A stretch of DNA of 59,913 nt from Acetobacteraceae bacterium (GCA_022842185.1 JALHQB010000023.1:1-59913); one strand, 5' to 3'; counted from the stretch's first letter, positions 24,724 to 33,633 are shown. A program made the numbers and translations. Notes: a model not told the origin generated them from the letters alone.

Positions 24724-25417
24724 CCGCCTCGGCCCAGCCGGTGCGCGTCACGCCCGGTTCCAGGCCAAATTGCCCGACGATCGCCTCCAGCCGTTCCTCG
24801 GCGTGGCCACCGACAATGACGCGCGCAATCAACATGACGCGTGGGGCTTCGCTGTCCCGGTCCGGCACCTCCTCGCTGTCCAGGCGCTGCAACCGCGCCT
24901 CGCTCGCACCGACCAGCTTGACCAGCACCAGGCGCAAGGCCGCCTTGCTATCGGCCCTGACGGTGGCGGTGATGGTGAAGGCGCGCTCGAATTCCTCGCC
25001 CGACCGAGGCGCGCTGTCGATCGCGGCAATGATCGGGCGGATGACAATATTCACCACCACGATCAGCCCGGTGGCGACGCCCGCCAGAGCGAACAGACCG
25101 GCGCCGCAGCCGATCCCGACCGCCGCCGAACACCACAGCGTCGCGGCGGTGTTGAGCCCCTTCACGTTCAGCCCTTCGCGCATGATCGCCCCGGCGCCGA
25201 TGAAGCCGATGCCGGACACCACCTGCGCGGCCATGCGCGACGGGCTGGCATCGCCGGTCCCCATGAACCCTATCAGCGAAAACGCCGCGGCACCCAGCGC
25301 CACCAGGGCATTGGTGCGCAGCCCCGCGGCGCGCTGCCGATACTGGCGCTCGACCCCGATCACCGCGCCGAGCAGCAGGGCGGCGACCAGGCGCAGCGCG
25401 ATGTCTTCGATGGGCAT
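24716..25417 (-). CDS. MgtC/SapB family membrane protein
   Basis: The 233-residue protein has four or five N-terminal membrane helices with the family signature GAVIGVERQYRQRAAGLRT and GIGFIGAGAIMREG, then a cytoplasmic ACT-like domain (ITATVRADSKAALRLVLVKL). MgtC proteins modulate ATP synthase and magnesium/phosphate homeostasis in some bacteria; the role here is unknown. It follows the FAD oxidase gene by 38 bases on the same strand. Confidence 0.85.
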   Translation of the reverse strand: MPIEDIALRLVAALLLGAVIGVERQYRQRAAGLRTNALVALGAAAFSLIGFMGTGDASPSRMAAQVVSGIGFIGAGAIMREGLNVKGLNTAATLWCSAAVGIGCGAGLFALAGVATGLIVVVNIVIRPIIAAIDSAPRSGEEFERAFTITATVRADSKAALRLVLVKLVGASEARLQRLDSEEVPDRDSEAPRVMLIARVIVGGHAEERLEAIVGQFGLEPGVTRTGWAEADG

Positions 25418-25455
25418 GGCCGCAAGCCTCTACCGGGCGGCGCCCATGTGCATCA

Positions 25456-26862
25456 TCACGGCAGCATCTTGCCCGGGTTCATGATCCCCGCAGGGTCGAT
25501 CACGCCCTTCACCGCTCGCATCAGGTCGAGTGCCACCGGGTCCTTGTGCGTCGCCATGGCGTGGCGCTTGGACTGGCCGATCCCGTGTTCGGCTGAGAAC
25601 GACCCGCCGAGATCGACCGAGATGGCATTGACGATCCCTTCCGCATCGCGCGCGCGGGCGGACCAATCCTCATAGCTGGTGCCGCGCGGCGCCATCAGGC
25701 TGACATGGATGTTGCCGTCCCCCGCATGGCCGATGGCGATCAGCCGTCCTTCCGGCCAGCGTTCGGCGAGTGCGGCCTTCACCCGGGCACAGAATTCCGG
25801 CACGGCCGAGACCGGCACGGCGGTGTCGGTGTTGATCGTGGGCGCTTCCCGCCTTCCGCAATCGGGCCAATCTTCCCGGATGCGCCAGATCATCGCGCGC
25901 TGCGCCTCATTATCGGCGATGGCGGCGTCGAGCACCTCCTCAGCCTCGACGCCGGCCGCCAGCGTGTCCTCCAGCATCTCGCGCAGCGGCACCGAAGGGT
26001 GAGCGGCGGCGAGTTCCACCATGACGTACCAGGGGCTGCCCAACGGCAACGGGATGCGGATGCCGATGCCTTGGCGGTCCACGATGTCCATGCATTCGCC
26101 GATCAGCAATTCGAAGGCGATGACATCCGCCCCGGATTCCATCACCCGCGAATACAGGTTCAGTGCGGCTTCGGGGGACGGCACTGCGACGAAGGCGGTT
26201 TCAACCCGCTTCAGCGCCGGGACGATGCGCAGCGCGGCGGCAGTGATGACGCCGAGCGTCCCCTCCCCGCCCAGGAACAAATGGCGCAAAGCGTAGCCGG
26301 AATTGTCCTTGCGCACGCGGCGCAGGTCGTTCAGCACGCGGCCATCCGGCAGCACGACTTCCAGCCCCATCACCAGGTCGCGCGCATTGCCCCACCGCAA
26401 TGTACGGATACCGCCGGCATTGGTGGACAGCGCGCCACCCACCATCGCCGACCCCTGCGCGCCCCAGGAGAGCGGGAACAGCCGGTCCACCTCGGCCGCG
26501 GCCTGCTGGACATTCTGCACAATGCAGCCGGCCTCGGCGACGATCGAGAAATCCCGCGCATCGACACTGCGGATGCGGTTCATCCGTTCCAGGCTGAGCA
26601 CCGCCGAGGGTGGCCCGTTCGCGGGAACGACCGCACCCCCGCACAGGCCGGTGCGCCCGCCGGCGGGCACGACTGAAAGGCCGGCGGCGGCGCAGGCCCG
26701 AATGGTGGTCGCGACCTCCTCGGTCGATCCCGGGCGCAGCACGGCGGCCGGGGTGCCATGCCATTGCCGGCGCCAATCGACCGCATAGGGTGCGACGTCG
26801 TCGGCTTCCGTCAGGCAGTTTCGCGGGCCGAGCGCTGCGGCCAGTTCCTTGAGCATTTCCAT
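25456..26862 (-). CDS. FAD-linked oxidase, GlcD/D-2-hydroxyacid dehydrogenase type
   Basis: The 468-residue protein has the PCMH FAD domain (SVVPAGGRTGLCGG, SWGAQGSAMVGGALSTNAGG, GGEGTLGVITAAAL) and the C-terminal cap with IAIGHAGDGNIHVSLMAP and SFSAEHGIGQSKR. This fits D-lactate, D-2-hydroxyglutarate or glycolate dehydrogenases. It lies in one leftward run with mtnA and an isochorismatase-like gene. The exact 2-hydroxyacid is not evident. Confidence 0.87.
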   Translation of the reverse strand: MEMLKELAAALGPRNCLTEADDVAPYAVDWRRQWHGTPAAVLRPGSTEEVATTIRACAAAGLSVVPAGGRTGLCGGAVVPANGPPSAVLSLERMNRIRSVDARDFSIVAEAGCIVQNVQQAAAEVDRLFPLSWGAQGSAMVGGALSTNAGGIRTLRWGNARDLVMGLEVVLPDGRVLNDLRRVRKDNSGYALRHLFLGGEGTLGVITAAALRIVPALKRVETAFVAVPSPEAALNLYSRVMESGADVIAFELLIGECMDIVDRQGIGIRIPLPLGSPWYVMVELAAAHPSVPLREMLEDTLAAGVEAEEVLDAAIADNEAQRAMIWRIREDWPDCGRREAPTINTDTAVPVSAVPEFCARVKAALAERWPEGRLIAIGHAGDGNIHVSLMAPRGTSYEDWSARARDAEGIVNAISVDLGGSFSAEHGIGQSKRHAMATHKDPVALDLMRAVKGVIDPAGIMNPGKMLP

Positions 26863-26893
26863 GGCCGCGATCCTGCGCCCGCGGCGCGCAGGG

Positions 26894-27589
26894 TCAAGAC
26901 GGCAGGTAGCCCAGCAGGTCGTCCGCCCGCATCACCTCACAGTATATGCGGTTCAGGATCTCGATCTCACGCAGGTGCAGCTCCATCGTCCCGGCCGCGC
27001 AGGCATCCTCCACCAGGATCACGTCGAAGGATTCATCGGCCAGCGACCGCACAGTCGATGACACGCATTGGTCGGTGAAGATGCCGGTGCAGACCACATG
27101 CGTGATGCCCATGTTGTGCAGGACAAGGCGCAGATTGGTGCCGGTGAGCGCGGAATCGGTCGTCTTGGTCACCACCACCTCGCCGGGCAGCGGCGCAAGT
27201 TCGGGGACAATCTGCGATGCATCCTCATCCTTCGGCAGGAACAGGTTGTTCCAGCCGGGCTTCTTCTGGCTCAGCGAGCGATCGGCGCCATTGGGCGTAA
27301 GGCAGGCGATGCGCGCGAAGACCACCGGATTGCCGCCCGCGCGGAAGCGTTCGATCAGCCGCGCGATGGTCGGGATGACGGTGCCGCGCATACGGTCGTA
27401 GAATGGTGCCCAGCCCGCCAGGCGCGCCTGTTCCGCCGGCGGCAGCCCCGCAGGATCGACCTGGACCAGGTAGGTGTTTTGGACGTCGATCACCAGCAGG
27501 GCGACGCGGCCCTGCACCAGGGCGGGGTCCTCCGATTCGGGCGCGCCCTGGTAGTAGAAGGACCGCCAGGTGGTCTTCCAGCCTTCCAT
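26894..27589 (-). CDS. Isochorismatase-like cysteine hydrolase
   Basis: From ATG 27589 (a GTG codon sits just before) the product has 231 residues. The catalytic triad of the family is visible: Asp35 in LLVIDVQNTY, Lys142 in VVVTKTTDSALTG, and Cys175 in CTGIFTDQCVSSTV. It resembles amidases acting on N-carbamoyl or other small amides. The start overlaps the mtnA stop (TGATG), so the two are translated together. Substrate unknown. Confidence 0.83.
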   Translation of the reverse strand: MEGWKTTWRSFYYQGAPESEDPALVQGRVALLVIDVQNTYLVQVDPAGLPPAEQARLAGWAPFYDRMRGTVIPTIARLIERFRAGGNPVVFARIACLTPNGADRSLSQKKPGWNNLFLPKDEDASQIVPELAPLPGEVVVTKTTDSALTGTNLRLVLHNMGITHVVCTGIFTDQCVSSTVRSLADESFDVILVEDACAAGTMELHLREIEILNRIYCEVMRADDLLGYLPS

Positions 27590-28677
27590 CACACCTTCTC
27601 GGGGTACATGGCGGCGATCGCCTCGGCCGAGGCCGGGATGCGGCCCCGTTCGGTGATCAGGCCGGTCACCAGCCGCGCCGGCGTCACGTCGAAGGCCGGG
27701 TTGGCGGCGGGGCTGTGGGCGGCGACGACGCGGATCGTCTCGATGCGCCCATCCGATGTGCGGCCGGTCAGGTCGGTCACTTCGGACTGGCTGCGTTCCT
27801 CGATGGGGATCTCGTTCACGCCATCGGACACGCGCATGTCCAGCGTCGAATGCGGCAGCGCGACCCAGAAGGGCAGGTTGTTGTCCTTCGCGGCGAGCGC
27901 CTTGAGGTAGGTGCCGATCTTGTTCGCCACATCGCCGGTCCGGGTGACGCGGTCGGTGCCGACGATGACGATATCCACCTCGCCATGCTGCATCAGGTGG
28001 CCGCCGGCATTGTCGGAGATGACGGTGTGCGGAACGCCATGGGCGCCGAGTTCGAAGGCGGTCAGCGCCGCCCCCTGGTTGCGCGGCCGCGTCTCATCCA
28101 CCCAGACATGGATCGGCAGGCCGGCATCATGCGCCATGTAGATGGGTGCGAGCGCGGTGCCCCAATCAACCGTCGCCAGCCAGCCGGCATTGCAATGCGT
28201 CAGCACGTTGACGGGCTGCTTCGGTTTGCGTGCCGCGATCTCCTGCAACAAAGGCAGCCCATGGCGGCCAATCGCCTCGCAGGTCGCGGCATCGTCGTCG
28301 GCGATGGCGGCGGCCTCGGCATAGGCGGCGGCGGCGCGGGCCTCGGGCGGCAGGTTGCGCAGGGCAGCGAGCATGCGTTCGATCGCCCAGCGCAGGTTGA
28401 TCGCGGTCGGGCGGGTGGCGGCGAGCCTGGCGCAGACCGCTTCCAGCACGCTGGGATCGCGCCGCAGCGCGAGGGCGACCCCATAGGCGGCCGTGGCACC
28501 GATCAGTGGCGCGCCACGCGTCTGCATGGACCGGATGGCGCGTGCCACCTGGTCCTCATCCGTGAGGCGCAGCCATTCAACCTGCCAGGGCAGCTTCGTC
28601 TGGTCGAGAATGCGGATTGACCAGCCATCCTCCGCGTCCACGCGCACGGAGCGGTACCAGGTGCCGTCGATCTTCAT
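27589..28677 (-). CDS. mtnA: S-methyl-5-thioribose-1-phosphate isomerase (MtnA family)
   Basis: MtnA isomerises methylthioribose-1-phosphate to the ribulose form in methionine salvage. The ATG at 28677 stands six bases after GGAG and gives 362 residues. Motifs are SMQTRGAPLIGATAAYG, NVLTHCNAGWLATVDWG with catalytic Cys162, and IVIVGTDRVTRTGDVANKIG with catalytic Asp242. No mtnP, mtnK or other salvage gene is adjacent; the partners are an isochorismatase-like hydrolase and an FAD oxidase. It may act in a DHAP-shunt-like route or on a related sugar phosphate. Confidence 0.88.
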   Translation of the reverse strand: MKIDGTWYRSVRVDAEDGWSIRILDQTKLPWQVEWLRLTDEDQVARAIRSMQTRGAPLIGATAAYGVALALRRDPSVLEAVCARLAATRPTAINLRWAIERMLAALRNLPPEARAAAAYAEAAAIADDDAATCEAIGRHGLPLLQEIAARKPKQPVNVLTHCNAGWLATVDWGTALAPIYMAHDAGLPIHVWVDETRPRNQGAALTAFELGAHGVPHTVISDNAGGHLMQHGEVDIVIVGTDRVTRTGDVANKIGTYLKALAAKDNNLPFWVALPHSTLDMRVSDGVNEIPIEERSQSEVTDLTGRTSDGRIETIRVVAAHSPAANPAFDVTPARLVTGLITERGRIPASAEAIAAMYPEKV

Positions 28678-28905
28678 GCCCGTCTCCACCCACGCAGGCG
28701 CCGAACGACGACTGTCCCCTTCTGGCGATATCCCGATACCGCCCGCGCATTCAAGCGAGGAACAGGCCTGGACACACCTGAACCCGCGGCATCGATCCCT
28801 GTTTTGAGGACGCTTGCTGAAGCGGGAGGAAGAACCGTGAGGTGGAGCGTGTCGGCGGCCGGATCAAGAACTGACGCGATCCGCCGCGTCACCATGCATC
28901 CCGCG
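28678..28905. other. Intergenic region upstream of mtnA
   Basis: This 228-base stretch separates the leftward mtnA operon from the 3' end of the leftward UPF0262 gene. It should contain the mtnA promoter. I see no convincing -35/-10 pair, riboswitch fold or small gene. Confidence 0.4.
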
Positions 28906-29376
28906 TCAGATGCGCTGATGCAACGCACAGACCAGCGTGAACAGCCGCCGCGCCGTCTCGAAATCCACCTCGATGCGTCCGTCCAGGCGCTGCTGAAGCA
29001 GCTCGGCCCCTTCGTTGTGCAGCCCGCGCCGCCCCATGTCGATCGCTTGCACGCGGCTTTCCGGGCCGCTTTCGGCGACCGCCTGCTCATGCGCCTCGAC
29101 CACCATGTGATAGTCCTTGATCAGCCGGCGGAAGGGGCCGAGCGCCAGCGCCAGCACATGCAGCGGCCGGTTGTCCACGTCCCGGATATCCAGCACAAGC
29201 CGCCCTTCCCGCACCGATATCGCCAGGGCGTAGGGTCCCGGCGGCAGGTTCGCCGGGTCGAAGCTGTTGCCGGTCAGCAGATCCGCGATCGCCTGCCGCC
29301 GGTCCGCCTCGGCATAGACCGACGGCGCCGGCGGCTCCTCGGGCAGTTCGATGCGGACCAGGCGCTGTTCAGGCAT
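28906..29376 (-). CDS. UPF0262 family protein
   Basis: The 156-residue protein matches the alphaproteobacterial UPF0262 family: RIELPEE near the start, DRRQAIADLLTGNSFDP, the core RLIKDYHMVVEAHEQAV, and the closing DFETARRLFTLVCALH. The function is not known. It starts eight bases before the end of the DUF983 gene, so translation is coupled. Confidence 0.88.
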   Translation of the reverse strand: MPEQRLVRIELPEEPPAPSVYAEADRRQAIADLLTGNSFDPANLPPGPYALAISVREGRLVLDIRDVDNRPLHVLALALGPFRRLIKDYHMVVEAHEQAVAESGPESRVQAIDMGRRGLHNEGAELLQQRLDGRIEVDFETARRLFTLVCALHQRI

Positions 29377-29827
29377 CGCCCGGCGCCACTGGTCGCGCCG
29401 TCGGCACCGGGATCTGCGCGCCGTGTTCGGTGCCGATCAGGCCAAGGCGCATCATCCAGGCCACCGTCGCCCCCTTCGTCGGGCGCAGGAAGGCCGCGCT
29501 GAGGATGGCAAACAGCGGCAGCCACACCGCCATATGCAGCCACATCGGCGGATACCAGGCTTTCTCGACCAGGAAGACGAGCGGCACCAGGACGTGACCG
29601 ACGATCAGGATGGTGAAATAAGGCGGCGCGTCATCCGCGCGGATACGGCCCAGCGGCGTATGGCAATGCGAACATTCGTCGGCCAGCCGGAGATACCCGT
29701 TGAACAGCTTGCCCTGTCCGCAGCACGGGCAGCGGCCCATGGCGCCACGCGCCAAGGCCGTGCCGATCGGCGGCAGGCTGGCGGCGACCTCGGACGGGGA
29801 AGGCTGCGGCTGCGCGTTGCGGGACAT
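29369..29827 (-). CDS. DUF983 membrane protein with zinc-ribbon-like N-terminus
   Basis: ATG at 29827 follows AAAGGA at good spacing and gives 152 residues. Two CxxC pairs (MGRCPCCGQGKLF and CSHCHTPLG) form a likely zinc ribbon, followed by two membrane helices (FTILIVGHVLVPLVFLVE and HMAVWLPLFAILSAAFL). This is the typical DUF983 layout. Some DUF983 proteins are linked to cytochrome oxidase genes, but none is nearby here. Confidence 0.82.
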   Translation of the reverse strand: MSRNAQPQPSPSEVAASLPPIGTALARGAMGRCPCCGQGKLFNGYLRLADECSHCHTPLGRIRADDAPPYFTILIVGHVLVPLVFLVEKAWYPPMWLHMAVWLPLFAILSAAFLRPTKGATVAWMMRLGLIGTEHGAQIPVPTARPVAPGDA

Positions 29828-29951
29828 CGGCGTTCCTTTCACGGGTGCTCTGCGTCACCCATTGTGCAACGCAGCATAGAGCATGAAATGCCGGCCACGT
29901 TCAAGCAATGACAGCTTGATACAGCCATGCACTCAGCGCCAGGATGGGCGC

Positions 29952-30629
29952 ATGGCCGAACGCATCCTGGTGATCAACCCGAACTCAAGCCTGTCCTGCA
30001 CGGATGGCATCGCCGCCGCCATCGCGCCCTTCGCGGCGCCCGGGCTGCCGCGGCTGGACGTGACGCGCATTGTCGATGGCCCACCGGCCATCGTCACCTG
30101 GCGCGACTGGTACGGCATCGCCGAACCGCTGTGCCGCTTGGTCGAGTCCGAACCGGCCGATGCCTACATCATCGGCTGCGTGTCCGACCCGGGCCTGGAA
30201 GCCGTCCGCACCGTGACGGACAAGCCGGTCTTCGGAACGCTGCGCTGTGCGATCGCGGCGGCGATGATGCGCGGCGAGCGTTTCGGCATCGTCGCCTTCA
30301 CCGACAAATCGAAGCCCCGCCAGCGCCGCGCCCTGCAGGCGATGGGCGTCGAGGACCGTCTGGCGGGAACCGTTCCGCTCAATCTGGACATGGAAGTGCT
30401 GACCGACCCGGTGGCACCGCGGGCGCGCCTGGCGGAAGCGGCGCGGCAGCTTGTCGCGCTGGGGGCGGAGGCCGTGATCCTGGGCTGCGCCGGCATGGCC
30501 AGCCATCGCGCCTTCGCCGAGGATGCCTGCGGCGTGCCGGTGATCGAACCCTGCCAGGCGGCGGTGACGCAGGCGTTGCTCGCCGTGGTCGCGGCGCGGG
30601 CCGGGCGGCTGCGGATGGCCGCGGAATAG
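29952..30629 (+). CDS. Aspartate/glutamate/hydantoin racemase family protein
   Basis: The 225-residue protein starts MAERILVINPNSSLSCTDGI, the hydantoin-racemase-type start. The two catalytic cysteines are Cys76 (AYIIGCVSDPG) and Cys179 (VILGCAGMAS), matching the Cys76/Cys181 pair known for hydantoin racemases. This reading is supported by two N-carbamoyl-D-amino-acid-hydrolase-like genes and a hydantoinase-like gene within 13 kb, though they are not in one operon. Confidence 0.8.
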   Translation: MAERILVINPNSSLSCTDGIAAAIAPFAAPGLPRLDVTRIVDGPPAIVTWRDWYGIAEPLCRLVESEPADAYIIGCVSDPGLEAVRTVTDKPVFGTLRCAIAAAMMRGERFGIVAFTDKSKPRQRRALQAMGVEDRLAGTVPLNLDMEVLTDPVAPRARLAEAARQLVALGAEAVILGCAGMASHRAFAEDACGVPVIEPCQAAVTQALLAVVAARAGRLRMAAE

Positions 30630-30652
30630 GTCCCGGCAGCAACAAGTTGGAA

Positions 30653-30678
30653 CGGCCCCGCCCCGAGGGACGGGACCG
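30653..30678 (-). terminator. Hairpin downstream of the Hint pseudogene
   Basis: On the minus strand CGGTCCCGTCCC can pair with GGGGCGGGGCCG using two G-U pairs around a short loop; on the plus strand those pairs become C-A mismatches. It lies between the 3' ends of the racemase gene and the leftward Hint gene. The strand preference of the pairing suggests it serves the leftward transcript. Confidence 0.4.
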
Positions 30679-30697
30679 CTCCGGTGTAACCCGACGG

Positions 30698-31310
30698 TCA
30701 GGCCAGCCGCTGGTCCGGTTGCGCGCCTGGGCCGATGGCGGCCAGCCGGGCTCGCAGACGATCAAGTGCGGGGCCTTCGCGCAGCACCGGCCGGCACGCC
30801 TCGGTTTCGTAGGTGCCGGGCATCCGGCTGAAGTCCTTGAACAGCGCGACCACGCCGAAATTGTCGAACTGCTTGCGGTTCCCGTCGTCGAAGTAGGATT
30901 CGGCCATGGCGCCTTCCGCCACCACCAGGCCATGGGCAGGCAGCTCGATGTGCCAGTAGGTCACGCTGGTCGCCCAATTCTCGCGCAGGATGGTGTCCCC
31001 GTTCACCAGCAGCCCCGCCGGCACCAGATGCCCGTCCAGCGCCAGCCCATGGTCGGGGGACACGCGCAGGTCGCGCGCCGGCGCGAATGCGGATGGGTGC
31101 CACCGCATCACGGTTCGGGTGCCGCGCGATGTCCACGCGCGAATGCCCGACCCAGACGACCGGCTGCAACACCGCCTTCGGACCGCCCGGCGAGACGACG
31201 AGGTCGCCGGCGCACAGCGTCTCGACAGCGACCTGCCCACGCTGCGTCGCGATCAGGGTCCCTTCGGCATCGCAGGGCAGCGGCGTGGGCGAGGACACGA
31301 CCGTCTGCAT
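30698..31310 (-). pseudogene. Hint-domain (Hint_2) protein, frameshifted
   Basis: Two overlapping frames encode the two halves of one Hint-domain protein. Frame 1 starts at 31310 and gives LPCDAEGTLIATQRGQVAVE (self-cleavage Cys), then PVVWVGHSRVDIARHP and APIRIRAGA. Frame 2 then gives RDLRVSPDHGLALDG, NGDTILRENWATSVTYWHIE and VAEGAMAESYFDDGNR to its stop at 30698. The switch falls near 31075-31085, in a GCGCGCGA run, and the usual spacer between RIRAGA and RDL is missing, so a short out-of-frame deletion is likely. A sequencing error is the alternative. Confidence 0.7.
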
Positions 31311-31316
31311 CCCCGA

Positions 31317-31736
31317 TTAGTAGAAGGTGCCGCCACCGGTCAGGTTCACCTGGGTGAAGCCCAGCGCGCCGGCAACGGTGGTGAAGCCGTCCGGCGCGTA
31401 GATCTCGAGGTGGTCACTGCCGGAACCGCCGAGCATCATGTCCCGGCCATCGCCGAAATTGTAATAGAAGGTGTCGGCACCGGAACCGCCGACGATGATG
31501 TCATCCCCGGCACCACCGGACAGCACGTCGTTGCCGTCGCCGCCATACAGGATGTCGTCGCCCTCATTGCCGGCAAGGGTGTCGCCCCCGCCGTCGCCTG
31601 AGAGAAAATCGGCACCCGTCCCGCCGGAAAGCGAGTCATTTCCAGCAAGGCCAAACGCTATATTCGTTCCTGAAAAACCATCAAAAGTATCATTGCCCGC
31701 CATAGGCCCCGGCCCCGGCATCCAACTTCCCGACAT
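31317..31736 (-). CDS. RTX-type calcium-binding repeat protein
   Basis: The 139-residue protein is nearly all glycine/aspartate nonapeptide repeats: GNDSLSGGTGADFLSGDGGG, GDDILYGGDGNDVLSGGAGD, and GGSGADTFYYNF, which fold as a calcium-loaded beta-roll. A ribosome site GGGAG lies before ATG 31736. There is no N-terminal signal peptide, so export would use a type I system; none is in the window. The stop is six bases before the Hint frame start, so the two may be a split RTX-Hint protein. Confidence 0.8.
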   Translation of the reverse strand: MSGSWMPGPGPMAGNDTFDGFSGTNIAFGLAGNDSLSGGTGADFLSGDGGGDTLAGNEGDDILYGGDGNDVLSGGAGDDIIVGGSGADTFYYNFGDGRDMMLGGSGSDHLEIYAPDGFTTVAGALGFTQVNLTGGGTFY

Positions 31737-32240
31737 TACTTGCTCCCGTCCTGGAGGATTGCCCCCTCCGTGCGCTGCGTTTGGCAGGACACCGGCCGAA
31801 TTGTGGCGAACAGTCCTGACGCGCCATCAAACGCGACCCATGAAAGCTAGTTTGTCGGAATACAGATAACCATTGAAAATCAGCCCTGATCTCGTTGAAT
31901 TTATTGTATTTTCCCGGCATACGTGCAGAACTTATTCGGGTTACCCGCTATACGGGCTGAATATACGGCAAGCATTACTTCCGCGACGCGGCGTGCTGCG
32001 ACGGCTCGCCAGCCAAAACTCCAGCAGTCATTCCCGTACGGGCGCCAATTCGGCGCATACGTCCTTCGTGTCACTGTGCGGTATTCAGACCCCACTGGCG
32101 CGCCGGGGGCGCATCCGCGCCTCGGTCCGGACGAGGCATGCCGGCGCAAGGGCCGGTGCCGACTTACGTGATGTGGAGCAGCCGGTCGTCAGCGTTCGGC
32201 CGGCGGCACAACGAAGCTTCCGCCGCCGGCAGAGCTGGGA
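31737..32240. other. Long A/T-richer intergenic region
   Basis: About 500 bases without a supportable gene, between the leftward lipoprotein gene and the RTX gene. The part from about 31840 to 32000 is visibly richer in A and T than the rest of the window (for example GAATTTATTGTATTTTCC). It should carry the RTX promoter. Open frames here have atypical composition or overlap the lipoprotein gene. The island may have been acquired. Confidence 0.5.
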
Positions 32241-32570
32241 TCAGATCCCGCTGAACGGGATGGCGATCTCCGGCTCCACCGGATTGTATTCGCCGCCGCC
32301 GATCTGCATGTCCGTGGACGGCGTGGGCGTCCCCGCCATGGACCCGGCATAGGGGTCGGCATCCTGCCGCGCATCCTGCCGGGTCTCCCCCGCCATGGCG
32401 CGGTTCAGCCGGCGGCTTGCGATTTCTTCCGGCGTGCCGGCCGCAGCGGGCGTGGCCCCCTGCGGGACATAGGTGATGGGAATCGGCGGTCGCTGCTGCT
32501 CGCAGGCGCCGGTGACGAGAAGGGCTGTCAGCAAAAGGCGGCGCATGGGTGGCTTCATCCGGTTGCTCAT
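32241..32570 (-). CDS. Small lipoprotein of unknown function
   Basis: ATG at 32570 gives 109 residues, MSNRMKPPMRRLLLTALLVT followed by GAC, a lipobox with the lipidated Cys at residue 23. The mature part is Pro/Thr/Gln/Asp-rich with EEIASRRLNRAMAGETRQDA and no recognised domain. Alternative ATGs at 32558 and 32546 keep the same signal. It follows the carbamoylase gene on the same strand. Confidence 0.65.
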   Translation of the reverse strand: MSNRMKPPMRRLLLTALLVTGACEQQRPPIPITYVPQGATPAAAGTPEEIASRRLNRAMAGETRQDARQDADPYAGSMAGTPTPSTDMQIGGGEYNPVEPEIAIPFSGI

Positions 32571-32632
32571 CGAAGGCGATCCTAGACCAGGGCGCGACGG
32601 GCGGGAATCAAGCGGACGCGAGGACCGGGGCA

Positions 32633-33598
32633 TCATGCGCCGGCCGGCGTCCAGTTGCGTGGCGGCTCGCTGCCCACCTGCTCGGTGATGCGGCCGTAAG
32701 CCTCCGGGCGGCGGTGCTTCTCGAAGTTGAAGATCGTCGTGCGGCCCAATTCGCACATGCCCAGGTCGGCATCGGCCACGATCAGCTCATCCCCCCAGGA
32801 CGTCGCCTGGGCCATGATCTCGCCCTGCGGGTTCACGATGATGGAATGGCCGAACAATTCATGCCCGTCCTCGGTCCCGCCCTTGGCGGTGGCGACGGCG
32901 AAGCAGGCGTTCTGGTAGCAGCCGGCCTGGATCGTGAGATGCGAGTGGAAGACGCGCAGGTGGTGCGCCTCGAACCCGCGATTGTCCATGTTCAGCGACG
33001 GCGTGTTGTAGCCCAGCATGACCAGTTCGACCTGCTGCAACCCCATCACGCGCCAGGCTTCGGGCCAGCGGCGGTCGTTGCAGATCATCATGCCCACATT
33101 GACGTCATGCCCGGCGACCGGCGCGCGGACCACGGGGAAGCCGAGGTCGCCGACCTCGAAATACCGCTTCTCCAGATGCTGCACCTTGCGGATCGGGTCG
33201 AAATCCTTGTGCCCCGGCAGGTGAACCTTGCGGTACTTCAGCATGATGTCGCCATTGGGGCTGACGAAGACGGCGGTGTTGTATCGATGCCCGTCCGGCG
33301 TCTTCTCGGCATAGCCGAGGTGGAAGGCGATGCCGTATTTGCGCGCCGCCTCGAAGATCGGCGCGGTTTCGTTCGACGGCAGCGCCGATTCATACCAATG
33401 GTCGGCGGTGGCGATGTCTTCCTCATACCAGCGCGGGAAGAAGGTGGTGAGAGCCAGTTCGGGGAACACCACGACCTGCGCGCCCATCCGATGCGCCTTC
33501 TCCATCAGCCGCACGATGCGGCCCACGGCGACATCGCGTCCATCGGCCTTCTGGATGGGGCCGAGCTGGGCGGCGGCGAGGACGAGGCTGCGGGTCAT
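32633..33598 (-). CDS. N-carbamoyl-D-amino-acid hydrolase-like amidase (nitrilase superfamily), copy 1
   Basis: ATG at 33598 gives 321 residues. The Glu-Lys-Cys triad is at Glu47 (VVVFPELALTTFFPRW), Lys124 (KYRKVHLPGH) and Cys173 (VGMMICNDRRWPEAWR), very close to Glu46/Lys126/Cys171 of the N-carbamoyl-D-amino-acid hydrolase. ELVMLGYNTPSLN and HSHLTIQAGCYQNACF also match that enzyme. It is part of a leftward group with a flavin monooxygenase and a 66-residue protein. A paralogue lies at 37034-37981. Confidence 0.85.
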   Translation of the reverse strand: MTRSLVLAAAQLGPIQKADGRDVAVGRIVRLMEKAHRMGAQVVVFPELALTTFFPRWYEEDIATADHWYESALPSNETAPIFEAARKYGIAFHLGYAEKTPDGHRYNTAVFVSPNGDIMLKYRKVHLPGHKDFDPIRKVQHLEKRYFEVGDLGFPVVRAPVAGHDVNVGMMICNDRRWPEAWRVMGLQQVELVMLGYNTPSLNMDNRGFEAHHLRVFHSHLTIQAGCYQNACFAVATAKGGTEDGHELFGHSIIVNPQGEIMAQATSWGDELIVADADLGMCELGRTTIFNFEKHRRPEAYGRITEQVGSEPPRNWTPAGA

Positions 33599-33633
33599 CG
33601 AAGGATCTCCTGCGCCAAGGCGCCAATCCCGGA

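Noticed and set aside
31873..32352. Rightward 159-codon frame in the A/T-richer region
   Set aside because: It runs into the lipoprotein gene on the other strand, has no ribosome site and has Arg/Ser-rich shadow composition.
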